DNA of 64,000 nucleotides, from contig NZ_JAJJMN010000002.1 of NCBI RefSeq assembly GCF_020905335.1, positions 124,001 to 188,000 on the forward strand, read 5' to 3'. The notes below the pieces were generated by a model that was not told the DNA's origin, did no database searches, and saw only the letters and a program-made list of their open reading frames with translations. The DNA comes from Flavobacterium lipolyticum. GTDB lineage: Bacteria > Bacteroidota > Bacteroidia > Flavobacteriales > Flavobacteriaceae. This document shows, in pieces, positions 52,616-61,793 of the stretch; position 1 is the stretch's first letter, and each line of letters opens with the position of its first letter. Made by a program: the position numbers and the translations under genes.

Positions 52616-55600
52616 TTATTTTTCTTCGTTATGAATTACGGCTACCGGTTTTCCGGAAACCTTTTCTTGTAAATATTGGAAGATGACGAATAATACCGGG
52701 ATGATAAACAATCCTAGAATTACCCCTGAAATCATACCTCCTGCGGCACCAATACTAATCGAATGGTTACCTTGTGCTGATGGTCCTTTGGCACTCATCA
52801 TTGGAATTAATCCCACAACAAAAGCGAGTGACGTCATGATAATTGGTCGCAAACGCAGTTTTGCAGCATCTATTGAGGCCATCACCAATGCCTGACCGGA
52901 TTTTCTTTTCTGAACGGCAAACTCCACAATCAGAATGGCATTTTTAGCGAGCAGTCCGATTAACATTACCAAAGCAACCTGTACATAAATGTTGTTTTGA
53001 ATTCCGGTGAAACCAATAGCCACAAATACTCCAAAAATACCTGCAGGAATAGAAAAGATTACCGCCAAAGGCAAAATGTAACTTTCGTACTGTGCAGCAA
53101 GTAAGAAATAGATGAATATCAAACACAGTAAGAATATCGTTGCGGATTGTCCTCCTGAAGAAATCTCTTCACGGGTTTGTCCCGAAAATTCAAAACTATA
53201 ACCTGCAGGTAAATGTTGTGCAGCAACTTCTTCTATGGCTTTAATGGCATCCCCCGAACTAAATCCAGGTTTAGGAATGGCATTTATCGAAATCGAATTA
53301 AACAAATTATACCTGGAAGCTGTTTCAGAACCATAAATACGGCTTAGTTTCACCAAAGTATTTATTGGAACCATTTCTCCGGTTTTGTTTTTTACAAAAA
53401 CACGGTCAATAGAAGATGGGTCAGCTCTGTCGGCAATATCTGCCTGAACAACTACTCTGTAATATTTACCAAATCGGTTAAAGTCAGAAGCTTGTGCGCT
53501 ACCAAAATAGGTTTGCATCGTCTGTAAAATGTCTTTTACATTTACCCCCAGCTGATTGGCTTTTTCGTCATTAATATCCAGTTGCAATTGCGGATAATCG
53601 GCTTTGAAACTCGTAAAGGCCATAGCAATCTCCGGACGTTTCATCAATTCTCCGATAAAGCTTTGAGAGACACCGCTAAACTTATCCAGTTTACCTCCGG
53701 TTTTATCCTGTAGCACCAAATCTAAAGCTTCAACGTTACTAAATCCGGGAACAGTTGGGAAACTAAAGACGAAGAAACTTCCGCCTGTAATGGTCCCTAA
53801 TTTTCCTTGCACATCGGCCATTATTTCGTCGATTCCTTTGATTTTTCCGCGCTCTTCATCCGGTTTAAGCAAAACAAAAATAACTGCTGACGATGGGCTT
53901 GTAGAATTCGTTAATAAATTGAATCCTGAGATTGCTGTTACAAATCGTGATGATTCGTCGTTTCTTAGTAAATTCTCTGCCTGTGTCATTACTTTTTGTG
54001 TTCCGTCAAGAGAAGTCCCTGAAGGAGTATTTACCGCAATCGCTATAAATCCCTGATCTTCCGTTGGAATAAATCCTGTTGGAGTCGTTTTTACCAACAG
54101 AATGGTTGCTGCTGTAATTAAGGCCAGACCACCTAAGCTTAACCATTTGCGGCGAATTAAAAATTTAATACCACCTACATAACGATTAGTCAAAGATTCG
54201 AAGCTGCTGTTGAATGCGGTAAAGAACTTTTCTTTAAATCCTTTTTTAGCGAAAGCTTCATTTTCGTTTCCTTGTGCACCGTGATTATCTTTTAAGAATA
54301 AGGCAGCAAGCGCCGGGCTTAAAGTCAAGGCATTCACAGCCGAAATTACAATTGCAATCGCCATCGTAAAGGCAAACTGACGATAGAAAACTCCCGTAGA
54401 GCCTTCCATAAAACCTACCGGCAGGAATACAGCAGCCATTACCAGCGTAATCGAGATAATAGCACCCGTTATTTCGTGCATTGCTTCATGCGTGGCTACT
54501 TTTGGAGACAAATGTTTGTGCTCCATTTTGGCATGCACGGCTTCGACGACTACAATCGCATCATCTACTACAATACCAATCGCCAGAATTAAAGCGAAAA
54601 GCGTTAGAAGATTGATCGAAAATCCGAATAACTGCATGAAGAAGAACGTTCCTAAAATTGCTACAGGTACAGCAATAGCCGGGATTAATGTTGATCTAAA
54701 ATCTTGCAGGAATATAAATACTACAATGAATACTAATATAAATGCTTCGATTAAAGTATGTTCTACCTGTTCTATCGATTGATCCAGCGATACTTTGGTA
54801 CTATAGAAAATATTTTGTTTGATCCCTTTTGGAAAATCTTTAGAAGCTTTCTCCATCAGTTTGTTAATCGCGATCTGAATGTCATTGGAGTTTGAACCTG
54901 CCAATTGAATAATACCGATTACAACTCCTTTTTTACCATTCAAACGCGTTAAACTGTTGTACGAATAAGCACCAAGTTCCACTCTTGCAACGTCTTTTAA
55001 GCGAAGTACCGAACCATCTGCATTAGAGCGAATAGCAATATTTTCATATTCTTCCGGTTTGGTTAGTTTTCCTTTGTATTTGATTACATATTCGAAAACT
55101 TCTGTACTTCTTTCTCCAAATTTACCTGGAGCCGCTTCCAAACTTTTGTCCTGAATAGCACTCATGATTTCGTTTGGCGTCACTTTGTAAGTTGACATTT
55201 GTGTCGGATTCAGCCAAACACGCATCGAGTAATCTTTTACACCTCCAAAAATACTGGCCGATCCTACTCCCGGAATACGTTTAATCTCCGGAATGATATT
55301 GATTTGGGCATAATTGGCCACAAACGTCTGATCGTATTTCGATTCATCCTCGGTGTACATACCGATGGCCATAATGAAACTGTTTTGTTGTTTCGCAGTG
55401 ATCACCCCTTGCTGTACCACTTCGGCAGGCAATTGACTGGTCGCCTGAGCCACCCTGTTTTGTACGTTTACGGCTGCCTGATCGGCATCGGTACCTAATT
55501 TAAAGAAAACAGTAATGGCTAACGATCCGTCGTTACTGGCCGTAGAGCTCATGTAAGTCATATTCTCAACCCCATTGATAGATTCTTCTAAAGAGGGCGC

Positions 55601-55783
55601 TACCGAACGTAAAACCGTTTCGGCATTAGCTCCCGGATAAACCGCCGTTACCAAAACCGATGGCGGTGCAATATCAGGAAACTGTTGTAAAGGCAATTTC
55701 GTAAGTCCAAGTACCCCCAGAATCACCAATAAAATGGAGATTACGGTTGCCAGTACAGGTCTTTGTATAAATATTTTGAACAT
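52616..55783 (-). CDS. RND efflux pump inner membrane protein (AcrB/MexB type)
   Basis: The 1055-residue protein has twelve expected membrane helices, two large periplasmic loops, and the HAE1 motifs FIQRPVLATVISILLVILG at the N-terminus and GIVVDDAIVVVEAV with the paired aspartates of the proton relay. Length is usual for the family. It exports drugs, bile salts or other amphiphiles with its fusion and outer membrane partners. Co-transcribed with the fusion protein 11 nt upstream. Confidence 0.95.
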   Translation of the reverse strand: MFKIFIQRPVLATVISILLVILGVLGLTKLPLQQFPDIAPPSVLVTAVYPGANAETVLRSVAPSLEESINGVENMTYMSSTASNDGSLAITVFFKLGTDADQAAVNVQNRVAQATSQLPAEVVQQGVITAKQQNSFIMAIGMYTEDESKYDQTFVANYAQINIIPEIKRIPGVGSASIFGGVKDYSMRVWLNPTQMSTYKVTPNEIMSAIQDKSLEAAPGKFGERSTEVFEYVIKYKGKLTKPEEYENIAIRSNADGSVLRLKDVARVELGAYSYNSLTRLNGKKGVVIGIIQLAGSNSNDIQIAINKLMEKASKDFPKGIKQNIFYSTKVSLDQSIEQVEHTLIEAFILVFIVVFIFLQDFRSTLIPAIAVPVAILGTFFFMQLFGFSINLLTLFALILAIGIVVDDAIVVVEAVHAKMEHKHLSPKVATHEAMHEITGAIISITLVMAAVFLPVGFMEGSTGVFYRQFAFTMAIAIVISAVNALTLSPALAALFLKDNHGAQGNENEAFAKKGFKEKFFTAFNSSFESLTNRYVGGIKFLIRRKWLSLGGLALITAATILLVKTTPTGFIPTEDQGFIAIAVNTPSGTSLDGTQKVMTQAENLLRNDESSRFVTAISGFNLLTNSTSPSSAVIFVLLKPDEERGKIKGIDEIMADVQGKLGTITGGSFFVFSFPTVPGFSNVEALDLVLQDKTGGKLDKFSGVSQSFIGELMKRPEIAMAFTSFKADYPQLQLDINDEKANQLGVNVKDILQTMQTYFGSAQASDFNRFGKYYRVVVQADIADRADPSSIDRVFVKNKTGEMVPINTLVKLSRIYGSETASRYNLFNSISINAIPKPGFSSGDAIKAIEEVAAQHLPAGYSFEFSGQTREEISSGGQSATIFLLCLIFIYFLLAAQYESYILPLAVIFSIPAGIFGVFVAIGFTGIQNNIYVQVALVMLIGLLAKNAILIVEFAVQKRKSGQALVMASIDAAKLRLRPIIMTSLAFVVGLIPMMSAKGPSAQGNHSISIGAAGGMISGVILGLFIIPVLFVIFQYLQEKVSGKPVAVIHNEEK

Positions 55784-55794
55784 TTGCGTGTAAA

Positions 55795-56940
55795 TTATTT
55801 TTTAGTGATTACTTGGGCAACTTTTGTAGCCGGTTTTTCAGGCTGAATGACCTGACCTTCCTGAAGTTTATCGATACCGCTTAATACAATCTGATCACCT
55901 GATTTGATACCATCTTTAATCAAATAGTTTGTACCGCTTTTACCAATAACTGTGATCGGCATTTTGTTGACTTTATTTTCTTTATTAACGGTAAAAACAA
56001 AAACTTTGTCCTGCATTTCAACAGTAGCCGATTGTGGTACCAAAAGAGCATCGTCATGGTGAAGTCCTAAACGAATTTTTCCAGTGTTTCCTGAACGTAA
56101 AGACCCGCCGGCATTAGGAAAAGTTGCTCTTAACGTAATAGCTCCGGTGGTTTTATCAAACTGACCGTCTACCATATCGATTTTTCCGGTTTGAGGATAC
56201 GCATTATTATCGGCTAAAATCAAAGTTACAGGAGGCAACTTTTTGATTTTATCACCCAGGCTGCTGCCGGCGTATTGTGCTTTAAAGTTGATAAAATCGG
56301 TTTCTCCCAAAGAGAAATAAGCAAAAACTTCATGCACATCAGATAAGTTGGTTAAAGGTTCAACATCTGTTGCCGAAACTAAACTTCCTTGTTTTTTAGG
56401 TAATCTTCCAATGTAGCCGCTTACAGGAGCTGTAACATTAGTATATCCAAGATTAATTCTGGCCGATCCTACCATTGCTTTGGCCTGTTCGATATTGGCA
56501 GCAGCAATTTTTTGAGAAGCCTTGGCCGTTTTTAACTGATAATCCGAAACTACTTTGTTTTGAACTAATGGGGTCAATTTATCTACTTCCAATTGTGCGT
56601 TGATTAAAGCCGCTTCAGCAGCGTGCAAATTAGCCAGCGCATTGTTTAATTGTTCACGAAATGGACGTTCGTTTATTTTGAATAAAGTCTGACCTTTATT
56701 GACATAAGCACCTTCGTCTACAAAAACTCTTTCCAGATTTCCGCTTACCTGAGGGCGAATTTCAACATCAACAGTACCTTGTATAGAGGCAGGATATTCG
56801 GCGTCTGTAGTAGTGTTTTCGCTTGTAATGGCGGCAACAGGTAATAATGGTGCAGCAGGAGCTGCCGGGGCTTGCGATTTATCTGCACAACTGCTTAGTA
56901 CGAGTGCCAGAATAAAACTGGTTATGATAACATTTTTCAT
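55795..56940 (-). CDS. RND membrane fusion lipoprotein (AcrA/HlyD type)
   Basis: The start chosen is ATG 56940 (MKNVIITSFILALVLSSCAD), giving 381 residues; earlier in-frame starts would run into the promoter. Lipobox LSSC. Biotinyl-lipoyl-like halves (VEIRPQVSGNLERVFVDEGA, INLGYTNVTAPVSGYIG) flank a coiled-coil hairpin. Beta-barrel and membrane-proximal domains follow. First gene of the operon; the promoter region carries the repeated operator sites. Confidence 0.93.
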   Translation of the reverse strand: MKNVIITSFILALVLSSCADKSQAPAAPAAPLLPVAAITSENTTTDAEYPASIQGTVDVEIRPQVSGNLERVFVDEGAYVNKGQTLFKINERPFREQLNNALANLHAAEAALINAQLEVDKLTPLVQNKVVSDYQLKTAKASQKIAAANIEQAKAMVGSARINLGYTNVTAPVSGYIGRLPKKQGSLVSATDVEPLTNLSDVHEVFAYFSLGETDFINFKAQYAGSSLGDKIKKLPPVTLILADNNAYPQTGKIDMVDGQFDKTTGAITLRATFPNAGGSLRSGNTGKIRLGLHHDDALLVPQSATVEMQDKVFVFTVNKENKVNKMPITVIGKSGTNYLIKDGIKSGDQIVLSGIDKLQEGQVIQPEKPATKVAQVITKK

Positions 56941-57024
56941 TTTATTATTGGTTTTAAATTGTTGAACATTCTTTTGGATTAATTGATGTGGTATTCTGGC
57001 ATTCCGGGAATCCATATTTAATTA

Positions 57025-57242
57025 TATTAAATTATCTAACGTTGTTAAGCTTTTAAGCCTGAATTTCTATATAATGAGCCTCCCAGTCCTATTTCAAAAA
57101 CTAGTATTAAATTATTTATCACTGTTAAGTAAAATGAGAAAAAAGGTTTCTAAATTACTCTATTAAATTATTTATCACTGTTAAGTAACAAGGCAAAGGT
57201 ATTTTTTAATTGGCTATTAAATCATTTATCACTGTTAAGTAA
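57025..57242. promoter_or_regulatory. Four-copy operator array upstream of the efflux operon
   Basis: Four direct copies of a 28-bp element at 57025-57052, 57105-57132, 57161-57188 and 57215-57242, each beginning TATTAAAT and holding TWWCnnnGTTAAG. Copies 2 and 3 are identical and copy 4 differs at one base. The most palindromic form (copy 1) is TAAC-GTT-GTTA. A fifth copy sits at the tetR promoter. A minus-strand -7 box TACCTTTG (57201-57194) lies between copies 3 and 4, so bound TetR protein should block transcription. Confidence 0.8.
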
Positions 57243-57256
57243 AAATGAATTTTTTT

Positions 57257-57850
57257 TTATTGTATTGATTTTATGATACCACCAATCGCATCTTTTAGGA
57301 TTTGAGCGTTAATGGTTTCCAGGATGTCACTTTTGTTAATGATATTAATGGCGATCAGACCATGAATAACAGAAAAGAAAGTAAAATATTTTTGTTTGAT
57401 AATGTCTTCACTTGGATTACTGTCCTTCATAACTTCAGCAATTACCGAGGTAAACAATTTGTAAGGTGCTTCCTGAGCCGAACATCGTTGTGCACAGCAG
57501 GTCATTTGAACACCAAACATTAATTGGTACATTTCAGTATTAGTAAAAGCGAAATCCCAGTAGGTCATCCACATGGCTTCTAACTGATCTTCGGGTTTTT
57601 CAAACTTATCTTTAGCAGTTTGCAACTCTTTGGCCAGTTTCAAAAAACCTTTACCGGTTAGTTCTTCCAGTATCGCTTCTTTATTCGAAAAGTATTCGTA
57701 AATAATTGGAGCAGTATACTCAATTCTGTCGGCAATTTTACGCATACTCAAACCATTCCAGCCTTCTTCTTTTACGATATCATAAGCAGCCCCAAGAATG
57801 TTATTTCTGGTCTCTTCTTTTTGTCTTAAAATTCGATCTTTACTAGCCAT
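57257..57850 (-). CDS. TetR/AcrR family regulator
   Basis: The 197-residue protein has the N-terminal HTH (ILGAAYDIVKEEGWNGLSMR, KIADRIEYTAPIIYEYFSNK). The C-terminal ligand domain holds several cysteines (MTCCAQRCS). It is the likely repressor of the adjacent efflux operon, to which it is linked by five operator-like repeats, including one at its own promoter. Confidence 0.9.
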   Translation of the reverse strand: MASKDRILRQKEETRNNILGAAYDIVKEEGWNGLSMRKIADRIEYTAPIIYEYFSNKEAILEELTGKGFLKLAKELQTAKDKFEKPEDQLEAMWMTYWDFAFTNTEMYQLMFGVQMTCCAQRCSAQEAPYKLFTSVIAEVMKDSNPSEDIIKQKYFTFFSVIHGLIAINIINKSDILETINAQILKDAIGGIIKSIQ

Positions 57851-57860
57851 TTTAATTGAG

Positions 57861-57893
57861 TATTAAATTGTTTAACACCGTTAGGCAAATGTA
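57861..57893 (-). promoter_or_regulatory. tetR promoter with fifth operator copy
   Basis: The 28-bp element (57861-57888, centre TAACACCGTTA) overlaps the minus-strand -7 box TACATTTG (57893-57886), 11 nt before the start codon. This is the same geometry as copy 3 at the efflux promoter. Autoregulation is inferred. Confidence 0.7.
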
Positions 57894-57899
57894 GGACGG

Positions 57900-58286
57900 T
57901 TTTTCTGATTATGAAATAATTTTGTCATAATATTTTCTTATTGTGTCATAGGTAATCAATAAAAACCTCGTAAAGCCCTTATTTTATTGACTCTTTAGGA
58001 GTGTATATTTTTTTAGAAGCAGCACATTTTGGCGCTTTTAAAACCATTTGTCCTGCTTTTCGCTAAATCTTTTTCTGTTCTCGTTAAAGAAACGAGACCA
58101 GAAAAAGGATATCGCTGCAATCAGGGCTAAACGAGGGACATATATATCAACACAAAATGTTGTGGGGTTGATAGGAGTTATTCCTTTTATTAACGATTTT
58201 AGCTCTTCATTTAAGAGATCATTTTATTACAGCTGATTTTATAATTAGTGTTCTCTTTTGGTCTAAATATTTGAAATGTTTAAAAA
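57900..58286. other. Gene-free stretch upstream of the hairpin cluster
   Basis: AT-rich intergenic DNA with no convincing gene. A 62-codon open frame from 58048 has no motif and an unlikely composition. Confidence 0.4.
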
Positions 58287-58509
58287 GGGCTGAAAGCCCA
58301 AAAGCATAAAAATAGTGCAGCGCACTATAAATTAAGATAATGAATCATATTGCCCTGAAGGGGCATAAGCAGTTATCAATAAAGCATAAGATCTTGATTA
58401 AAAGCTGCTAACTTTCGGAAATGTCATAAAATAGGTGCTTTTTGGGTTATGCTTTCGCCCTTACAGGGCTTATAGAGACCTCACCATTATTCATGGCACT
58501 TCGTGCCAT
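58287..58509. repeat. Cluster of five short hairpins (REP-like)
   Basis: GGGCTGAAAGCCC (58287), ATAGTGCAGCGCACTAT (58312), GCCCTGAAGGGGC (58352), GCCCTTACAGGGC (58457) and ATGGCACTTCGTGCCAT (58493). Short perfect hairpins with 3-5 nt loops inside about 220 nt resemble REP elements of the kind mobilised by Y1 transposases. No transposase gene is nearby. Confidence 0.65.
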
Positions 58510-58900
58510 GTTACTGCTAAGGCTTTTTCAGAGCAGCAGATTTCAAATACTTGTCTCTTATGGGTAAGCTGTAAATTAGTATTATTACAATTAAGAAATT
58601 TTAGGAAAATGTAAATCTTTAAAAGATTGCAAAAGGATGCCACTTTCATTCCTAAAGTGATTTACGATAAAGGGAATAGTATTTTTATCACTCTGCAACT
58701 TTTGAACCTGATTCTCTTTAGACTGACTAATACTTAAGCCTAATTTTATAAATTCGCAGGTTTTCGTATTGATCCCGAGGGACTATTATTGTTATCAGAG
58801 AAACTGAATTCTGACAATTTAATAGTTTTATTATATGTGTTTTTTCTTACTTTTATTTGTAATTGTTTCTATCTTCGTTCCGAAGTAAAAATAATTATTT
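58510..58900. other. Gene-free stretch before hicAB
   Basis: No coding sequence or repeat was recognised between the hairpin cluster and the hic operator. Confidence 0.4.
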
Positions 58901-58924
58901 AAGATAGTAATTTTGCTATCTTTG
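58901..58924 (+). promoter_or_regulatory. hicAB promoter and palindromic operator
   Basis: AAGATAG / CTATCTT perfect inverted repeat (58901-58907 / 58916-58922, 8-nt spacer) overlaps the -7 box TATCTTTG (58917-58924), 15 nt before the hicA start. HicB antitoxins usually repress their own operon at such sites. Confidence 0.6.
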
Positions 58925-58939
58925 TAAAATCATTATCAG

Positions 58940-59119
58940 ATGAAATCGAGAGAATTTATTAGGGAGGCTATTAGGAATGGATGGGTATTCTTAAGACAAG
59001 GCAAAGGAAGTCACGAGATTTATGAGTAGGATGGTAAGCAGGTTGTAATTCCAAATCACGGATCAAAAGAGATTGGAAAAGGATTAGTACAGAAATTAAG
59101 AAAAGAAATGGGGCTTTAA
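58940..59119 (+). pseudogene. hicA: HicA-type mRNA interferase toxin with an in-frame TAG
   Basis: The 59-codon frame translates MKSREFIREAIRNGWVFLRQ, then GKGSHEIYE, TAG at codon 30 (59027-59029), and DGKQVVIPNHGSKEIGKGL. The GSH-x-I-Y and PNHGSKEIGKGL motifs identify the HicA family, whose catalytic His is retained before the stop (H25). A TGG codon (or similar) changed to TAG would explain the break. The truncated 29-residue product would be non-toxic. Antitoxin gene hicB follows and looks intact. Confidence 0.85.
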
Positions 59120-59144
59120 CTTCTTCAAAAAAGGATTGAAAACT

Positions 59145-59540
59145 ATGAAAACAATTAGAATTATTATCGAAAGAAACGAAGACGGTTTTTGGGGATATGC
59201 AGAGAATGAAAATGCAATTGTTGGTGGTGGTGATACTGTTCAAAAATGCAAACAGGATGTACTCGATTGTATAGCAACTTTAAAAGATTTGGATAGCAAT
59301 AACAGACCTTCCTTTCTTGAAAAAGAATATGAATTAGTTTATAAATTTGATACTGCCAGTTTGCTGAATTATTACAAAGGAATTTTTACAAATTCAGCTT
59401 TGGAGAGAATTACAGGTATAAATCAAAAACAGATTCAGCATTATGCATCCGGTCATCGGAATCCGAGATTAGCGCAACGAATCAAAATAGAAACAGCACT
59501 TCATAATTTAGGAAAGGAGCTTTTGGCTGTGGAATTATAA
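59145..59540 (+). CDS. hicB: HicB-type antitoxin
   Basis: The start chosen is ATG 59145 (MKTIRIIIERNEDGFWGYAE); a TTG start 9 nt earlier is possible. The 131-residue protein has the HicB partial RNase-H-like fold N-terminally and a C-terminal HTH (LERITGINQKQIQHYASGHR), typical for autoregulation. It lies 25 nt after hicA. With hicA broken, it may act as an orphan repressor. Confidence 0.85.
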   Translation: MKTIRIIIERNEDGFWGYAENENAIVGGGDTVQKCKQDVLDCIATLKDLDSNNRPSFLEKEYELVYKFDTASLLNYYKGIFTNSALERITGINQKQIQHYASGHRNPRLAQRIKIETALHNLGKELLAVEL

Positions 59541-59764
59541 GTTTTAACCCGTTGGGTGTAAATGAAAAAATATTTAACACATAGTCCCGATGCATCGGGA
59601 TATGTCAATAATAAGGATATAAAAAAAACATATTTCTTACATAGTAAAGTCTCTGTGTTTGTAGAATAAGTAAAACGCTTTTTTTATAAGTGTTATATCT
59701 ATGTTTCTATGTGTTTAAAAATAATTACAAAGGGTTAAGCTTTATTTATTTCACATCTCACATC
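59541..59764. repeat. Intergenic repeats between hicB and MarR-GNAT
   Basis: Contains CCCGATGCATCGGG palindrome (59586-59599), the inverted copy of the AACACATAGAAACATAG repeat (59696-59717), and a CACATCTCACATCTCAC heptad stretch (59752-59768). A related TGTGAGATGTGAGAT stretch lies at 60858-60872, on the other side of the next gene. Confidence 0.6.
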
Positions 59765-60688
59765 TCACTTTTTCACATAATCCATTTCGACGTGTTCAAT
59801 TCCTGCATCCAGGAAAAAGTTATCGGTTTGTTTGAATCCGTTTTTGATGTAAAAACGACTTGCATTGACTTGTGCATACAAATAGATCTTCTCCTCATCT
59901 TTTAAATCCGCTAAGATTTTTTGCAGGATTGCTTCTCCAATTCGTTTCCCGCGATAAGTATTCAAAACGGCAATGCGTTCAATTTTAAAACCCTTTTCCA
60001 TTTGGCGGTAGCGTGCCGCTCCGGCCGGCAAGCCATTAACGGTGGCGAGATAATGAACAGCCTCTTCGTCATCCATAGATTCACGTTCCTGCGATACATT
60101 TTGTTCTTCAACAAATACTTGACGACGAATAGCAAAAGCAATTTCTATTAATTTATCGTCCTCAATCTTCTCAACTTTTACAGTATTTCCTGTTGATTTT
60201 TGAGCAGATTCGCTCTTCATTTCTTTAATTGTGGTCATTCGGTCAAAAAGATTTTTAGTTTTTAAATTTTGGGTTACTTCGTGTATGGCTTTAAACAAAT
60301 TATTTTCGGTATCTGTGAGTTCAATCAACGCTTCGGTCATGATTTGCCATAAAGGCTGCAATTGATCGATCATCTCGTTGGCTTTGTCTGTAAGGGTAAT
60401 CAGGCGTTTCCTTTCGTCTTTGGCATCTTTCGCCGAACCAATCAGTTCTTTTTTCTCCAATTCTTTTAGTAACGAAATAGTAGTAGGGTGAGAGTAGCCA
60501 ATTTCCTGAGAAAGCTCGACAACACTAATGGCTTTTTTCTGCGAAAGCACATACACCACCGGAAACCATTTGGGTTCAAAATCGATGTTCTGACTTTTGT
60601 AGAATAACTGCGCTTCTTTCCTCAGGTTTTCATTCAAACGCTGCAAAAGATTCCCCAATACCAATGACTTTGATTGCTCTAATACCAT
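59765..60688 (-). CDS. Fusion of MarR regulator and GNAT acetyltransferase
   Basis: The 307-residue protein has residues 1-145 as a MarR winged helix (AISVVELSQEIGYSHPTTIS, then the wing DAKDERKRLITLT). Residues about 160-307 are a GNAT domain (AARYRQMEKGFKIERIAVLN, TYRGKRIGEAILQKI, FYIKNGF). Such fusions occur widely, but their effectors and acceptors are mostly unknown. Confidence 0.9.
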   Translation of the reverse strand: MVLEQSKSLVLGNLLQRLNENLRKEAQLFYKSQNIDFEPKWFPVVYVLSQKKAISVVELSQEIGYSHPTTISLLKELEKKELIGSAKDAKDERKRLITLTDKANEMIDQLQPLWQIMTEALIELTDTENNLFKAIHEVTQNLKTKNLFDRMTTIKEMKSESAQKSTGNTVKVEKIEDDKLIEIAFAIRRQVFVEEQNVSQERESMDDEEAVHYLATVNGLPAGAARYRQMEKGFKIERIAVLNTYRGKRIGEAILQKILADLKDEEKIYLYAQVNASRFYIKNGFKQTDNFFLDAGIEHVEMDYVKK

Positions 60689-60705
60689 AAAAAATAATTT
60701 ATATA

Positions 60706-60726
60706 CAAATTTACGTAGTTAACTAC
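60706..60726 (-). promoter_or_regulatory. Promoter -7 box and palindromic operator of the MarR-GNAT gene
   Basis: On the minus strand, the perfect palindrome GTAGTTAACTAC (60715-60726) lies 1 nt upstream of TAAATTTG (60713-60706). This is a typical MarR autorepression site. Confidence 0.6.
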
Positions 60727-60878
60727 ATATGTTGAAATAAGAAAGATTAATTTTAAGATTTTTTTATCTTTTTTGACTTTTGTTATTGGCTAAAAGCAAT
60801 TTGCAGGACCGAATTAAAATCTGATCCTGCAACAAGGTTTTTTATGTAAGATGTGAAAATGTGAGATGTGAGATCTGT

Positions 60879-61223
60879 TTATTTAAGTATCACAACTTCT
60901 TCAGGAACTTTAAACAATAACACACAACCGGTTTTAGAAAATACAGAGTGACTGCTTCCCGGTGGCATGTACATATAATCGCCTGTTTTTAATTCGTCTT
61001 TTCCGGAGCGGACTTCGCCTTCAAGAACATAAATTTCTTCTCCGGCGGGATGAACATGATTAGGATACGAAGCACCTGCTTCAAATTTTAGTAAAAAAAC
61101 AGTGGGTCTGTTGGTAGCGGGATCAAAGTATAAGGATTTGGCGGAAATGCCATCTGTTTTTACACCTTCTTCCATTAGAACTTTCCAGTCTTTTTCGCTG
61201 CTTCTTGTGATTTGTTTTTCCAT
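60879..61223 (-). CDS. Cupin-domain protein
   Basis: The 114-residue protein has a single cupin barrel with metal-ligand motif HVHPAGEEIYVLEGE and the second motif YMYMPPGSSHSVFS. It follows the DoxX gene by 11 nt. The role may be stress or metabolite sensing; substrate unknown. Confidence 0.88.
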   Translation of the reverse strand: MEKQITRSSEKDWKVLMEEGVKTDGISAKSLYFDPATNRPTVFLLKFEAGASYPNHVHPAGEEIYVLEGEVRSGKDELKTGDYMYMPPGSSHSVFSKTGCVLLFKVPEEVVILK

Positions 61224-61234
61224 TATAGTAATTT

Positions 61235-61666
61235 TTAGTTTGTTTTATTTTTCAGAATGATTTCGTCTAAACTCCAGTGGTATTTTTCTTCAGTTGACAA
61301 AAGAAAAGCTGCTATAGAAAAGGTAGATACAGAATAATCTAAAGGTTCTTTTACTCCAAAAGAATAAGTCATGGCAAGTGCGAAGCCAAAAGTTAAAATG
61401 GCAGCGCCAACAGCCGCAAATTTCGTTTGATAGCCAATGAGCAGGAGGAAAGCCAATAGTGTTTCCAAAATAGTCGATGTTATGGCAATAGCAGGAATCC
61501 AGTTTTTAGGAACAAAAGAATTTACTTGTTCGGTATAATCCAGAAAGTTTTCCCAACCTGAAGATTGTGTGCCCCACAATCCTAACCGACTTGAAACAGC
61601 AGATAAAAAACCTGCTGCTAAGGCAACCCGCAACAGCAAAACGGCATATTTCTGATTTTTTTTCAT
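61235..61666 (-). CDS. DoxX-family membrane protein
   Basis: The 143-residue protein has four membrane helices. RVALAAGFLSAVSSRLGLWG and AIAITSTILETLLAFLLLIG match the DoxX family, a small inner membrane protein family. It is the upstream member of a DoxX-cupin operon. Confidence 0.82.
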   Translation of the reverse strand: MKKNQKYAVLLLRVALAAGFLSAVSSRLGLWGTQSSGWENFLDYTEQVNSFVPKNWIPAIAITSTILETLLAFLLLIGYQTKFAAVGAAILTFGFALAMTYSFGVKEPLDYSVSTFSIAAFLLSTEEKYHWSLDEIILKNKTN

Positions 61667-61793
61667 CTTTTTGATTGCTTAATTATTACAATACAAAGAT
61701 GCGGAAGGCAGTGTTGCTAAAGAATAGAGAATCCTCGAAAAAGCATGTAATCAATTGAAAAAGCAAACATTAAAAACGATGAATTGGGTGAAA

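Noticed and set aside
57025..57888. CRISPR-like array of 28-bp repeats
   Set aside because: Spacers vary from 26 to 52 nt, one copy is across a gene, no cas genes; the copies fit TetR operators.
58048..58236. 62-codon open frame in the tetR-hicA gap
   Set aside because: No family, unlikely composition, no promoter; probably chance.
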